NCBI GenBank assembly: GCA_028289425.1 | Contig: JANQPL010000002.1 | Coordinates: forward strand, 1 to 64,000 | DNA: 64,000 nucleotides | Direction: 5' to 3' | Source of the DNA: Alphaproteobacteria bacterium | GTDB lineage: Bacteria > Pseudomonadota > Alphaproteobacteria > JANQMY01 | Shown here: piece by piece, positions 29,575-39,000 of the stretch | Layout of the letters: each line of letters begins with the position of its first letter | How positions within the stretch are numbered: position 1 is the stretch's first letter | Translations under genes and position numbers: made by a program | Notes under the pieces: generated by a model | The model's database searches: none | What the model was told of the DNA's origin: nothing | What the model saw: only the letters and a program-made list of their open reading frames with translations

Positions 29575-29628
29575 ATCGGATGTTTCAGTGTGTTGAGGGG
29601 ACCGCGGAGTTGCCGCCAGACATCCGAT
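29575..29628. promoter_or_regulatory. Inverted repeat upstream of the tetR gene
   Basis: ATCGGATGT at 29575-29583 is repeated inverted as ACATCCGAT at 29620-29628, 36 bases apart and ending 17 bases before the TetR start. It could be an RNA stem in the leader or a pair of regulator half-sites. Only the symmetry is seen; function is inferred. Confidence 0.3.
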
Positions 29629-29645
29629 TAAAGATGGGCCATTGA

Positions 29646-30284
29646 ATGAGTGATTCTCTATCAGAAGTCCTGGCGAAATCAGAAGTCGTCACCAAGAAAG
29701 GTGCGCGCACAAATCAACTCATTCTCGACGCGGCGGTTGATGTGATTTTCGACGTCGGATTGCCCAACTTCACATTCCGTGCGGTTGCCGATCGTGTAGG
29801 CCTGTCGCGTGGCGCCCTTCTTCATCATTTTAAAGACAAGGAAGCACTGCTGACGTCGCTGGTCGGACATATCTACCGCAAGCGGCTGGCTGAACTCGTC
29901 GCCGGAATCCAGGCGTTCACCGAAAAAGAACGGAAGCAAGAGCAGTCAGGGGTGGAATTGATGTTCCAACTCGCTCAACGGCCATATTCCGTGGTGTTGA
30001 GGGAGATACAGGCGCACGCGCGCACCGAGAAATATTTGATGAAGACGCTGAAGCGCGAAGCGGCGGCGATGCTCAAACAAAATGCGGAAGTGCGGAGCGA
30101 ATTGTACCCGGAATGGCAGTTTGAAGGGTCGTCTGTCATCGGCGCCTACATGCTGATACGCTCCGTCACGGAGGGGTTTGCCGCCATGTCCATTCATTCC
30201 GAGCTTGAAATGGATGAAGAAGAGCTGATCGATCTCATGAAGTTTGTGCTGCGCAAAATCAGCAAGCGTCCGTCTAGAAGCTAA
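29646..30284 (+). CDS. TetR-family transcriptional regulator
   Basis: The 212-residue product has the TetR N-terminal helix-turn-helix: TNQLILDAAVDVIFDVGLPN, TFRAVADRVGLSRGALLHHFKDKEALL at about residues 20-75. The divergent C-terminal domain has no recognisable ligand motif. It lies 187 bp upstream of a TonB-dependent receptor on the same strand, whose promoter carries a repeated sequence that could be its operator. A role in regulating that receptor is an inference from position. Confidence 0.88.
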   Translation: MSDSLSEVLAKSEVVTKKGARTNQLILDAAVDVIFDVGLPNFTFRAVADRVGLSRGALLHHFKDKEALLTSLVGHIYRKRLAELVAGIQAFTEKERKQEQSGVELMFQLAQRPYSVVLREIQAHARTEKYLMKTLKREAAAMLKQNAEVRSELYPEWQFEGSSVIGAYMLIRSVTEGFAAMSIHSELEMDEEELIDLMKFVLRKISKRPSRS

Positions 30285-30351
30285 CGTCCGCCGCCCACTC
30301 CCTTACAATGTGACAAATTCATCACAACTCGGTTCTGATTGCTGTCTGCCA

Positions 30352-30404
30352 AACCGGACAAATTGACTTTTTTGTGATTTGGTTTGATAACCGGACAAGT
30401 TGAC
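30352..30404 (+). promoter_or_regulatory. Promoter with direct repeats ahead of the TonB receptor gene
   Basis: A sigma-70-like promoter reads TTGACT (30363-30368), a 17-base spacer and GATAAC (30386-30391), giving a leader of about 75 bases. A 16-base sequence, AACCGGACAAATTGAC, covers the -35 side (30352-30367) and recurs with one change (30389-30404) over the -10/start region. The placement suits a repressor operator. The adjacent TetR protein is the obvious candidate, by inference. Confidence 0.5.
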
Positions 30405-30470
30405 TGTTTTCCGGCGGCGCAACTGTGCGCCTGTTTGAGAAAAACAGCGTGCCTCTAGGGAGGGGAGAAA

Positions 30471-32861
30471 ATGAGGAGAACCACATCACGTGCGGCACTT
30501 TTAGGTGCCGCGATCGCAGCGCTTATCTCCGCGGATTTTTCGAGTGCGTTGGCACAAATGGACGAAATCATTGTGACGTCCCGTAAGCGCGAAGAGAGCC
30601 TTTTCTCTGTGCCCGTGGCGGTGACCGTCTTGGGCGAGCGCGCGATCGAAGCGGTATCGCCGGCCGATCTTCAGGATCTCACAGGTCTGGCGCCCAATAT
30701 GTTCATTGGACTGAATACCGCCGGTCCCGGCGCCTCGGCGATTTTTAGCCGCGGTCAAGGTTATGCGGACATCGAGAAGACTCAGAACCCTGCGGTTGGC
30801 GTTTCCGTTGACGGAATGTTCATCGGCACCAGTACGGGCCAGTTGTTGGATGCGTTCGATATCGCGCAAGTGGAAGTCAACCGCGGTCCCCAGGGGCTGT
30901 TGTTTGGTAAGAACACAACGGCTGGCGTAATCGACGTTAAACGGACGAGACCAACCGGCGAATTGGGACTTCGTGCGTCCGCATCCTTCGGGAGTTATAA
31001 TGAGCGCATCTTCAAGGCGGTGGGAAACACACCACGGTTTTTGAACGATGTTTTCGCGGCGAAGGTCGGTATTACCCACCGTAGGCGCGACGGATATTAT
31101 GGAAACCTCTATGACGGAGGGGATGAAGGCGAGCTAGAATATTTCAGCGTTCATGGCATGTTGTCGATTGAGCCGGCGAGCTGGTTTGAAGGCTTAATAA
31201 TTTACGATTTCATTGAGCAGCGGGGCGATGGCCAGCCTGTTCAAAATGCCAACAAACTGAATGAACGCCTGTCGGGCGTTGCACTTGCGAACCCCGCGGG
31301 ACTAGGCCCCCACCAAGTCGCGACCGATTTAGATCAGTTTGCTGACTATGACGCTCAGAGGATTAGTGCCGAATTTAATATCGATTCCCCGCTGGGAGAC
31401 TTAACCTCGATTACCGCCTATTTCGACACCTCGGATCGGGTCTTCCAGGATTTTGACGGCACCTGTGCTACTGATCTCGGCGGTTTTGGTTGTGCCGCTT
31501 TGTTGTCATCGAATTTCCGATTCCCGCCGCCGTCTCTGCATACGGACCGTAATCAGGAATATGACCAGTTCACCCAGGAGCTTCGGCTTGTCTCGGATCT
31601 GGGTGAGATCTTCGGCGAGCTGCCTTTGATTCAAGGGGCGACGCTCACCACCGGCGGTTACTTGTTCTTTGGCGATATTCAATTGCTTCAGAATACCGAT
31701 CTGGGGCTTCCGGTTCCCTTCGTTGAACAAGTTGGTACCGAACAGACCCGTTCCTATGCCGGTTTTGCGGCCATGGACGCGGACCTGACCAGCCGCATTT
31801 CGATTACGGCTGGCGGCCGCTTCATCCGTGAAGAGAAGGATTTCTCAAACGTTTATTTTAGCAGGGCGAACTTAGGAGCACCTGCGGGTTCAATCACGTT
31901 TGGCGATGTCACCGGCGTCACATTGGCCCGGCGGACGGAAGATGCTGCCTTCGAAGCGTGGATTACCAAGTTCGGCATCGATTTTCAGGTCACGGAAGAT
32001 GTACTGGCCTATTTCAGCCGCGCTGAAGGTTTCCGTAGCGGCGGATTTTCAATTCGCGCGACCGGTGCGGAAGCATTCGAAGGCGTCAACAGCTGCGCGC
32101 CGGATAATGGCGTCCCGCCGCCATTGGAGCAGCTTTGCCCGGACAACAACTTCTTCACCTTCGAGCCGGAAAGGAATACGACCTACGAACTCGGCCTGAA
32201 AGGTGATCTGTTTGAGAGTGAACTCCTGTTCGGTCTGACCGGTTTCTGGCAAAAGGTTGAAGATTACCAGGTGAGCACTGTGACCAACACGCCGGGCTTT
32301 CCGCGTGCCACGTCCACCTACATCAACAACTTCCAAGAGACCGGAGGCTGGGGTGTTGAAGGTGAGCTCATTTGGGACGTTTCCTTCATTGAAGGGTTCG
32401 TGCTGACGCTCGTCGGCGGCTATCAAGATCTCGAAATCAAGGAAGCGTTGATCGATGCACGTCGGCTGCCTGTTGGCCCCGGAGGGCAACCTGGCTCGCT
32501 GGCGCAAGGCTTCATCGATTTGTCCGATACGGAATTGTCCAGAACACCGGAATTCCAATACTCCATATCCGGCACCTATGAGCGTCATCTCTTCGGCGAC
32601 TATTCCGTCAACACGTCGCTGACGTGGCGGTACCAAGATGAGTTTGTCATCGGTACGCTGGGGACGGAAACGGATATCCAAGACGGCTATGGGCTGCTGG
32701 ACGCGCGGGTAAGCCTTTTGTCGGAAAAAGGGTTCCAATTCTCCGTCATCGGAAAGAACCTGACGAACAAGGATTATCGGAACAACTCGCTGCCTTCGGT
32801 CAATTTCCAAGGCTGGGGCAATCCGACCATCATCACGTTCGAGATACGTGGTGAATTCTGA
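30471..32861 (+). CDS. TonB-dependent outer-membrane receptor
   Basis: The 796-residue product has an N-terminal signal peptide (to about residue 28, ending SALA), a TonB box (DEIIVTSRKREE), a plug domain (GERAIEAVSPADLQDLTGLAPN, VEVNRGPQGLLFGKNTTAGVID) and a beta barrel ending GNPTIITFEIRGEF with a C-terminal Phe. The type resembles sphingomonad-style receptors for organic substrates more than classical siderophore receptors, but the substrate cannot be read from sequence. It is flanked by a TetR regulator and a DUF3604 lipoprotein. Confidence 0.93.
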   Translation: MRRTTSRAALLGAAIAALISADFSSALAQMDEIIVTSRKREESLFSVPVAVTVLGERAIEAVSPADLQDLTGLAPNMFIGLNTAGPGASAIFSRGQGYADIEKTQNPAVGVSVDGMFIGTSTGQLLDAFDIAQVEVNRGPQGLLFGKNTTAGVIDVKRTRPTGELGLRASASFGSYNERIFKAVGNTPRFLNDVFAAKVGITHRRRDGYYGNLYDGGDEGELEYFSVHGMLSIEPASWFEGLIIYDFIEQRGDGQPVQNANKLNERLSGVALANPAGLGPHQVATDLDQFADYDAQRISAEFNIDSPLGDLTSITAYFDTSDRVFQDFDGTCATDLGGFGCAALLSSNFRFPPPSLHTDRNQEYDQFTQELRLVSDLGEIFGELPLIQGATLTTGGYLFFGDIQLLQNTDLGLPVPFVEQVGTEQTRSYAGFAAMDADLTSRISITAGGRFIREEKDFSNVYFSRANLGAPAGSITFGDVTGVTLARRTEDAAFEAWITKFGIDFQVTEDVLAYFSRAEGFRSGGFSIRATGAEAFEGVNSCAPDNGVPPPLEQLCPDNNFFTFEPERNTTYELGLKGDLFESELLFGLTGFWQKVEDYQVSTVTNTPGFPRATSTYINNFQETGGWGVEGELIWDVSFIEGFVLTLVGGYQDLEIKEALIDARRLPVGPGGQPGSLAQGFIDLSDTELSRTPEFQYSISGTYERHLFGDYSVNTSLTWRYQDEFVIGTLGTETDIQDGYGLLDARVSLLSEKGFQFSVIGKNLTNKDYRNNSLPSVNFQGWGNPTIITFEIRGEF

Positions 32862-33033
32862 TCCCCGCCAGGATCCTTTTGCGAACCATTCTTGGCGACA
32901 CTTGGCCGCCGTGGTAGGTAACCACGGCGGCATTCTTCCTTTCGTTTTCACTTCAATCGGCTAATGAAAACACTCTTGTGATGAAGGCGATGCGGTTCGA
33001 GCATGCACAAATACCAGCCCGGGGGAATACGCC

Positions 33034-34974
33034 TTGAAGCTTCAAATCGCGGTTGCCGCCCTTAGTTTGTCGCTCTTGGCCTGTGGCGACGAGTCAGACG
33101 CCACATCATCGCCTGTAGCGTCGGAAACGCCGGTGGTTGCTCAAAGTGCAGCACCTGCTGCGGCGCCGCCGCCCGAAAATGAGCCGGCGCAGCCGGATGA
33201 CTATTCCCCGTATGCAGGCGACGATTTCCCGCGGCGGGTCTTGTGGGGTGACACCCATGTGCATTCCCATTTGTCGTTGGATGCTAACATTTCCGGTAAT
33301 AAAAGCTTGAGCCCGACGGATGCGTTCCGGTTTGCCCGCGGCGAAGCGGTAGAGACGCCCAATGGCACGACCGTCAAATTGCGGCGCCCGCTCGACTTTC
33401 TAGTCGTGTCCGATCATGCGGAGTATTTGGGGGTGATGGAGGGGCTGACCCGCGGCGATGAAGAGCTTCTGCAAGATGAAACGGCCCGCCGATGGGGAGA
33501 CCAGCTCGCCCGAGGCGACCCAACCCCAATGAGCGAGTTTTCGCGGTCTCTGTCGACCGGCGAAAAACTCATCACCAATCCGCTCTTTGAACAATCGGTT
33601 TGGAAACGCGTGGTGGAAGGTGCGGATGCGCAAAACACGCCGGGCGTTTTTACCGCCTTCATCGGCTATGAGTGGACCTCGATGCCGATGGGCAACAATC
33701 TCCATCGGGTCGTGATCTTTCGGGACGGTGCCGAGCGCACATCGCAAGTATTGCCGTTCAGCGCGCTCGACAGCGACAAGCCGGAAGATTTGTGGGCCTA
33801 TCTTGCCAAATACGAAGAAGACACGGGCGGCCAAGCCATTGCCATTCCGCACAATTCGAACATCAGCGGCGGCATGATGTTTCAGGAGATTATGTCCGAC
33901 GGCAAGCCGATGGACCGTGCCTATGCGGAAGCCCGCGCTCGGTGGGAACCCCTTGTGGAAGCAACCCAGGTGAAAGGGGATAGCGAGGCCCATCCCTTCC
34001 TATCGCCCGATGATGAATTCGCCGATTACGAAAGTTGGGACAAAACCAATATCAGCTTTTCTATTCCGCACCAGGATGAATGGTTTGCCGGTGAGTATGT
34101 GCGGTCGGCATTGAAACTCGGGTTGGGGCTTGAAGCGGAAACAGGCGCCAATCCCTACCGGTTCGGGCTGATCGGCAGCACGGATTCTCATACCTCACTC
34201 GCAACCGCCGATGAAAACGATTATTGGGGAAAGTTTACGGGGGCTAACCCGTCGCGTGAGCGCTGGAAACGTCCGCTGGTGCCTGCAGGCGATTTGCCTT
34301 ACTTGACCTATGAATGGCAGATGGCGGCCTCCGGTTATGCCGCCGTCTGGGCAGCCGAAAACACTCGAGAGGCAATTTTCGATGCCATGCGCCGGCGCGA
34401 AACCTACGCCACAACCGGTCCGCGCATGACCGTGCGGTTTTTCGGGGGATGGTCGTTTGACGACCAAGACGCCGTGAAACCGGACTTGGCAAAAACCGGA
34501 TACGAAAACGGCGTGCCCATGGGTGGCGTGCTGCCGGAAAATCCGGACGGGGCCGCACCGCGATTTCTTGTGTCCGCGCTCAAAGATCCCGACGGCGCTA
34601 ATTTAGATCGTATACAGATCATCAAAGGGTGGCGCGACGCCGAGGGGGAGCTTCACGAGAAGGTATTCAACGTGGCATTGTCCGATGGTCGGGTGGTTGG
34701 GCCCGACGGCAAAGTGCCGCTGGTGGGCAGCACGGTGGATGTGGAGGGGGCGACCTATGACAATTCAATTGGCGCCGCTCAACTGACAACCGTTTGGCAG
34801 GACCCCGGTTTCGATCCCAATGAACGTGCATTTTATTATGTGCGCGTGCTGGAAATTCCCACGCCGCGCTGGACCACCTATGACGCGGCCATCTACGACA
34901 TCGATTTGCCGGAAGAAGTCCCGCGCACCACCCAGGAACGGGCCTATACCTCGGCCATCTGGTACACGCCCTAA
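33034..34974 (+). CDS. DUF3604 lipoprotein, copy 2
   Basis: The 646-residue product starts with TTG at 33034 and has a lipoprotein signal with LLAC lipobox (Cys17), then an Ala/Pro-rich linker. The DUF3604 domain has LWGDTHVHSHLSLDA, VVSDHAEYLGV, IPHNSNISGG and GSTDSHTS, the same His/Asp set as copy 1 at 23260-25266. A metal-dependent hydrolase activity is inferred from resemblance to PHP proteins. Its place behind a TonB receptor suggests processing of an imported or surface-bound compound. Confidence 0.86.
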   Translation: MKLQIAVAALSLSLLACGDESDATSSPVASETPVVAQSAAPAAAPPPENEPAQPDDYSPYAGDDFPRRVLWGDTHVHSHLSLDANISGNKSLSPTDAFRFARGEAVETPNGTTVKLRRPLDFLVVSDHAEYLGVMEGLTRGDEELLQDETARRWGDQLARGDPTPMSEFSRSLSTGEKLITNPLFEQSVWKRVVEGADAQNTPGVFTAFIGYEWTSMPMGNNLHRVVIFRDGAERTSQVLPFSALDSDKPEDLWAYLAKYEEDTGGQAIAIPHNSNISGGMMFQEIMSDGKPMDRAYAEARARWEPLVEATQVKGDSEAHPFLSPDDEFADYESWDKTNISFSIPHQDEWFAGEYVRSALKLGLGLEAETGANPYRFGLIGSTDSHTSLATADENDYWGKFTGANPSRERWKRPLVPAGDLPYLTYEWQMAASGYAAVWAAENTREAIFDAMRRRETYATTGPRMTVRFFGGWSFDDQDAVKPDLAKTGYENGVPMGGVLPENPDGAAPRFLVSALKDPDGANLDRIQIIKGWRDAEGELHEKVFNVALSDGRVVGPDGKVPLVGSTVDVEGATYDNSIGAAQLTTVWQDPGFDPNERAFYYVRVLEIPTPRWTTYDAAIYDIDLPEEVPRTTQERAYTSAIWYTP

Positions 34975-35121
34975 GGCCTGACGGCGGGTACTCCGTCATC
35001 GGGCCGCGATCTCAAAAGCGGCGCCGACACAAAGTCTTAACGCTTGAGCAGCCATCTTCGTGGCCGCATCACGGAAACGCTTCACAAGGCGAGCGGGATT
35101 TGCTACACGCTCAGGCCTTAT

Positions 35122-35208
35122 GCGGTCGTGGCGGAACTGGTAGACGCGCAGCGTTGAGGTCGCTGTGGGGTAAAACCCGTGGAAGTTCGAGTCTTCTCGA
35201 CCGCACCA
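35122..35208 (+). tRNA. tRNA-Leu (anticodon GAG)
   Basis: An 87-base cloverleaf ends with an encoded CCA. The acceptor stem is GCGGTCG/CGACCGC, the anticodon loop TTGAGGT gives GAG, the long variable arm (TGGGGTAAAACCCGT) is typical of a class II tRNA, and the T-loop is TTCGAGT. The GAG anticodon reads CUC/CUU codons. The D-stem and loop contain GGTAGA as usual for Leu. Confidence 0.96.
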
Positions 35209-35333
35209 TTCGAAACCGGTTTGCGTGGCAATGATTTTGATCCAGTGGATCAAAATCAGGTGGAGAATGCCCCAGTAGGGGCTTTATTCAGCCCTGTCGA
35301 ATTGAGCATGCGGAAATTTGGGGACAGGATCCG

Positions 35334-36719
35334 ATGACCGACAGCCTGAACCCTGCTACCGATACGCCACCGCCCACGGAGATTCTGACACCCGACTATA
35401 TTCGCGGCGTTATTGATGCGCTGGACCGGGGCGATGAAAGCACCGTGCGCCAAAAAACCGCCGGTCTTCACGCGGCCGACCTGGCGGATTTGATCAGCCT
35501 GATCCGCCCGGATGAGCGGCGCGAATTGGTCGACGTGCTGGGCGCGTCTCTCGATCCAAACATGCTGTCCGAGCTCGAAGAAGGGGTGCGCGACGAGGTG
35601 TTGCCCCTGATCAAGCCCGAGATTATCGCCCGCGCCGTGGAGGTGCTGGATTCCGACGATGCGGTCTATCTGCTGGAGGATCTGGATGAACCCCGCCAGC
35701 GGGAGATCCTCAGTCAGGTTCAGGACACAGACCGCGCCGCCGTCGAATACAGTCTTCAGTACCCGGAAAATAGTGCCGGCCGTTTGATGCAGCGGCAAAT
35801 CATCACCGTGCCGCCTTTCTGGACGGTGGGGCAAACCATCGATTATATGCGCGAGACCGAAGACTTGCCCGATGAGTTCCTGCATGTCTTTGTGGTCGAT
35901 CCCGCGTTTCATCCGCTGGGCACGGTCCCCACCAGCCGCATCTTGCGCACCAAGCGGCCGGCGCGGATTGGCGACATCATGGAAGCAGACCCGATCCTGA
36001 TCCCCGCTGAAATGGATGAGGAGGAAGTCGCCTATCAGTTCGAGCAGTATCATCTGTACTCGGCCCCTGTGATCGATGAAAACCAGCGCCTATGCGGCAT
36101 GATCACCGTGGACGATGTGGTCGGTGTTATTCAGGAAACCAACGAAGCGGACATTCTGCAATTGGGCGGCGTCAACGAAGAAGCGGAAGTGAGCGACACG
36201 GTGCTCACCACCACACGGCGCCGCTTTAGTTGGCTGTTCGTCAATTTGTTGACGGCGATCCTTGCGTCCGTGGTGATCGCGTTTTTCGATGCCACCATCC
36301 AGGAATTGGTGGCGCTGGCGGTTCTCATGCCCATTGTGGCCAGCATGGGGGGCAATGCAGGCACCCAGACGCTCACAATCGCGGTCCGCGCCCTGGCGAC
36401 CAAGGAGCTTACCCCCACCAACACGTTTCGCGTGATCGGCCGGGAAGCTACCGTGGGCTTGCTCAATGGTGTGATGTTTGCCGTTCTGATGGGGATCGTT
36501 GGGGGCGTGTGGTTCCAGAGCGTCGATTTGGGCTTTGTTTTGGCGGCGGCCATGCTCATAAACCTCATATTCGCGGGTCTTGCGGGCATATTGATCCCGC
36601 TTAGCTTGCAGCGCATGGGTATCGATCCCGCTGTGGCGTCGACGGTGTTTGTCACCACGGTCACCGATGTGGTCGGTTTTTTTGTGTTTTTGGGCCTTGC
36701 CGCATGGTACCTGTTCTAG
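35334..36719 (+). CDS. mgtE: Magnesium transporter MgtE
   Basis: It is an inner-membrane Mg2+ channel gated by cytosolic Mg2+. The N-domain (HAADLADLISLIRPDERRELVDVL) and two CBS domains (about residues 140-265, with ILRTKRPARIGDIME and LYSAPVIDENQRLCGMITVDDVV) precede five TM helices. The TM part contains PIVASMGGNAGTQTLTIAVRALA, a family signature. The 461-residue length is normal. It starts about 125 bp after tRNA-Leu. Confidence 0.94.
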   Translation: MTDSLNPATDTPPPTEILTPDYIRGVIDALDRGDESTVRQKTAGLHAADLADLISLIRPDERRELVDVLGASLDPNMLSELEEGVRDEVLPLIKPEIIARAVEVLDSDDAVYLLEDLDEPRQREILSQVQDTDRAAVEYSLQYPENSAGRLMQRQIITVPPFWTVGQTIDYMRETEDLPDEFLHVFVVDPAFHPLGTVPTSRILRTKRPARIGDIMEADPILIPAEMDEEEVAYQFEQYHLYSAPVIDENQRLCGMITVDDVVGVIQETNEADILQLGGVNEEAEVSDTVLTTTRRRFSWLFVNLLTAILASVVIAFFDATIQELVALAVLMPIVASMGGNAGTQTLTIAVRALATKELTPTNTFRVIGREATVGLLNGVMFAVLMGIVGGVWFQSVDLGFVLAAAMLINLIFAGLAGILIPLSLQRMGIDPAVASTVFVTTVTDVVGFFVFLGLAAWYLF

Positions 36720-36753
36720 ACAGAGGGGGGCCGCGCCGGCCCGGCATGTGTCA

Positions 36754-37728
36754 ATGACAATGGGTTCGTTGAGTTTCGTGATTAAGAACGCTCTATGCGC
36801 CGCCGCTTTGATTTTCCTGTCCCTGGGCGGAACGGTTGGCTTTTCTCAAGCGCAGGAATGGCGTGCGCTGACACCTATGGATACCGGCCGTGCGCGCGCA
36901 GGTGTTGCCGTTGTGGACGGCGAGATTTACGTGGCCGGTGGGTCGGGCCTCACCGGGCCTGAAGATGCCTTTGAAGTGCTGGACCCCATTGGCGAGCACT
37001 GGCGGCCTTTGCCGGCGCTGCCCAGCGGCCGGGAACATTTCGGCATGGCGGCGATCGGCAAGGATCTCTATCTGGTGGGCGGTTTTACAAGTGCCAGCGA
37101 CAACAAACCCACCCGCACGGTTCAGATTTTCGACACCATGACCCAAAGTTGGCGCCAAGGTCCAAACATGCCCGGCGTGCGCTCCGGCCATTCGGCGGTG
37201 GCCCACAACGGCAAGCTCTATGTGATGGGCGGGCGGGGGACCAGCCCTCAAGACGTCTATGTCTTCGATCCGGCCAAGCGGCAATGGCGCACCTCGACCG
37301 TGCGGCTCTCCGTGGCCCGCGAAAGCATGGCGGCTTTGGTCAATCGGGGGCGCATTTATTTGATTGGCGGGCGTGGGCTTTCCGGCCAAGCCACCGGCCG
37401 CGTGGAAAGCTGGGACTCCAGCGGTGGCCAATGGCGCCGCCACCGGGATTTGCCCGTGCCGCGCTCCGGATTGACGGCGGTATCGCTCGGCGGGCGCATT
37501 CATGTGGCCGGCGGCGAAAGCCTGAAGCCCTTGCGTACCTATGACAACCACGATGTTTACAATGCGTCATCCGATGCTTGGGGACGCGGCAAAAAGCTGA
37601 CCAACCCGCGCCAGGGTTTGGTGTCTGCCGCGGTGGGCGACAAGTGGTTTATCATCGGCGGCGGTGCCGGCGCTGGGTTTCTGACCGTCTTTACCCCGAC
37701 CGATGTTGTCGAGGTGTACAGTCCTTAG
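36754..37728 (+). CDS. Secreted kelch-repeat protein
   Basis: The 324-residue product has a signal peptide (ending about SQAQ) and about six kelch-type blades with the GG and spaced Tyr/Trp pattern, such as EIYVAGGSG, DLYLVGGFT, KLYVMGGRG, RIYLIGGRG and RIHVAGG. A beta-propeller acting in the periplasm or outside is expected. An upstream open frame overlaps mgtE, but ATG at 36754 gives the signal peptide. The binding partner is unknown. Confidence 0.85.
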   Translation: MTMGSLSFVIKNALCAAALIFLSLGGTVGFSQAQEWRALTPMDTGRARAGVAVVDGEIYVAGGSGLTGPEDAFEVLDPIGEHWRPLPALPSGREHFGMAAIGKDLYLVGGFTSASDNKPTRTVQIFDTMTQSWRQGPNMPGVRSGHSAVAHNGKLYVMGGRGTSPQDVYVFDPAKRQWRTSTVRLSVARESMAALVNRGRIYLIGGRGLSGQATGRVESWDSSGGQWRRHRDLPVPRSGLTAVSLGGRIHVAGGESLKPLRTYDNHDVYNASSDAWGRGKKLTNPRQGLVSAAVGDKWFIIGGGAGAGFLTVFTPTDVVEVYSP

Positions 37729-37797
37729 TTTCCGCATCCGCAAACCATTTGCGGCGCCAATCGGTATATTTACGGCCCTGCGACAAAGGGAACGACC

Positions 37798-38970
37798 ATG
37801 ATTCCAAACGAATATCCCACGCTGAATTTCGACCTGGGCGAAACCGCCGACATGCTGCGCGATACGGTGCGCAGCTTTACCTCGGACAATATTACGCCGC
37901 GTGCGGAGGAAATTGACCGCACCAATGAGTTCCCCCGCGACTTATGGCCGAAGCTCGGCGAATTGGGGGTGCTGGGCGTCACCGTGGAAGAAGACTATGG
38001 CGGTGCGGGCATGGGCTATCTCGAACAAACCATCGTGATGGAAGAGCTATCCCGTGGCTCGGCGGCTGTCGGCCTGTCCTATGGCGCCCATTCCAACCTG
38101 TGCCTCAATCAAATCCGCCGTTGGGCCGATGAGGAACAAAAATCCAAGCACATGCCCAAGCTCATCTCGGGCGAGCATTTGGGCGCGCTCGCCATGAGTG
38201 AGCCCGGCGCAGGCTCCGATGTGGTGTCCATGAAATTGCGTGCCGACAAAAAAGGCGATCGCTACGTGCTCAACGGCAACAAGTTCTGGATCACCAACGG
38301 TCCGACTGCGGATGTTTTGGTGGTCTACGCCAAGACGGACCCCGATGCGGGCCCCAATGGGATTTCCGCCTTCATCATCGAAAAGGATATGAAAGGGTTT
38401 TCCACGGCCCAGAAGCTCGACAAGCTGGGCATGCGCGGTTCCGACACGGGCGAACTGGTGTTTGAAGACTGCGAAGTGCCGGAAGAGAACCTTCTGGGCC
38501 CCCTTAATGAAGGCGTGAAGGTGCTGATGAGCGGCCTCGATTACGAACGCGCCGTGCTGTCGGCCGGTCCCCTGGGCATCATGCAAGCCTGCATGGACGT
38601 GGTGTTGCCTTACGTCCACGACCGTAAGCAATTCGGTAAACCCATCGGCGAGTTTCAGCTTATGCAAGGCAAGATTGCCGACATGTACACCACCATGAAC
38701 GCGGCCAAGGCGTATGTCTATGCCGTCAACAAGGCGTGCGACCGGGGTGAAACCGCCCGTAAGGACGCGGCGGGCGCCATTCTTTATGCCGCCGAAAAAG
38801 CCACCTGGATGGCGCTGGAAGCCATCCAAGCCCTGGGCGGCAATGGCTATATCAACGAATACCCTACCGGCCGCCTGTTGCGGGATGCCAAGCTTTATGA
38901 AATCGGCGCGGGCACATCGGAAATACGCCGTATGCTGATCGGCCGCGAGCTGTTCGCCGAAAGCGCCTAA
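37798..38970 (+). CDS. ivd: Isovaleryl-CoA dehydrogenase
   Basis: It is an FAD-dependent acyl-CoA dehydrogenase that converts isovaleryl-CoA to 3-methylcrotonyl-CoA in leucine breakdown. The 390-residue product has [23 protein letters not shown] and the C-terminal [18 protein letters not shown]. The catalytic Glu250 sits in LDYERAVL, the position used by isovaleryl-CoA dehydrogenases rather than the usual C-terminal Glu. mccB (46 kb), an enoyl-CoA hydratase (57.8 kb) and mccA (58.6 kb) supply later steps. Confidence 0.93.
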   Translation: MIPNEYPTLNFDLGETADMLRDTVRSFTSDNITPRAEEIDRTNEFPRDLWPKLGELGVLGVTVEEDYGGAGMGYLEQTIVMEELSRGSAAVGLSYGAHSNLCLNQIRRWADEEQKSKHMPKLISGEHLGALAMSEPGAGSDVVSMKLRADKKGDRYVLNGNKFWITNGPTADVLVVYAKTDPDAGPNGISAFIIEKDMKGFSTAQKLDKLGMRGSDTGELVFEDCEVPEENLLGPLNEGVKVLMSGLDYERAVLSAGPLGIMQACMDVVLPYVHDRKQFGKPIGEFQLMQGKIADMYTTMNAAKAYVYAVNKACDRGETARKDAAGAILYAAEKATWMALEAIQALGGNGYINEYPTGRLLRDAKLYEIGAGTSEIRRMLIGRELFAESA

Positions 38971-39000
38971 ACGAATTCGACATAAAAGAAGGAAAGAAAC

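Noticed and set aside
34996-35253. 85-codon minus-strand open frame
   Set aside because: It overlaps the tRNA-Leu gene and has no ribosome site or family motif.
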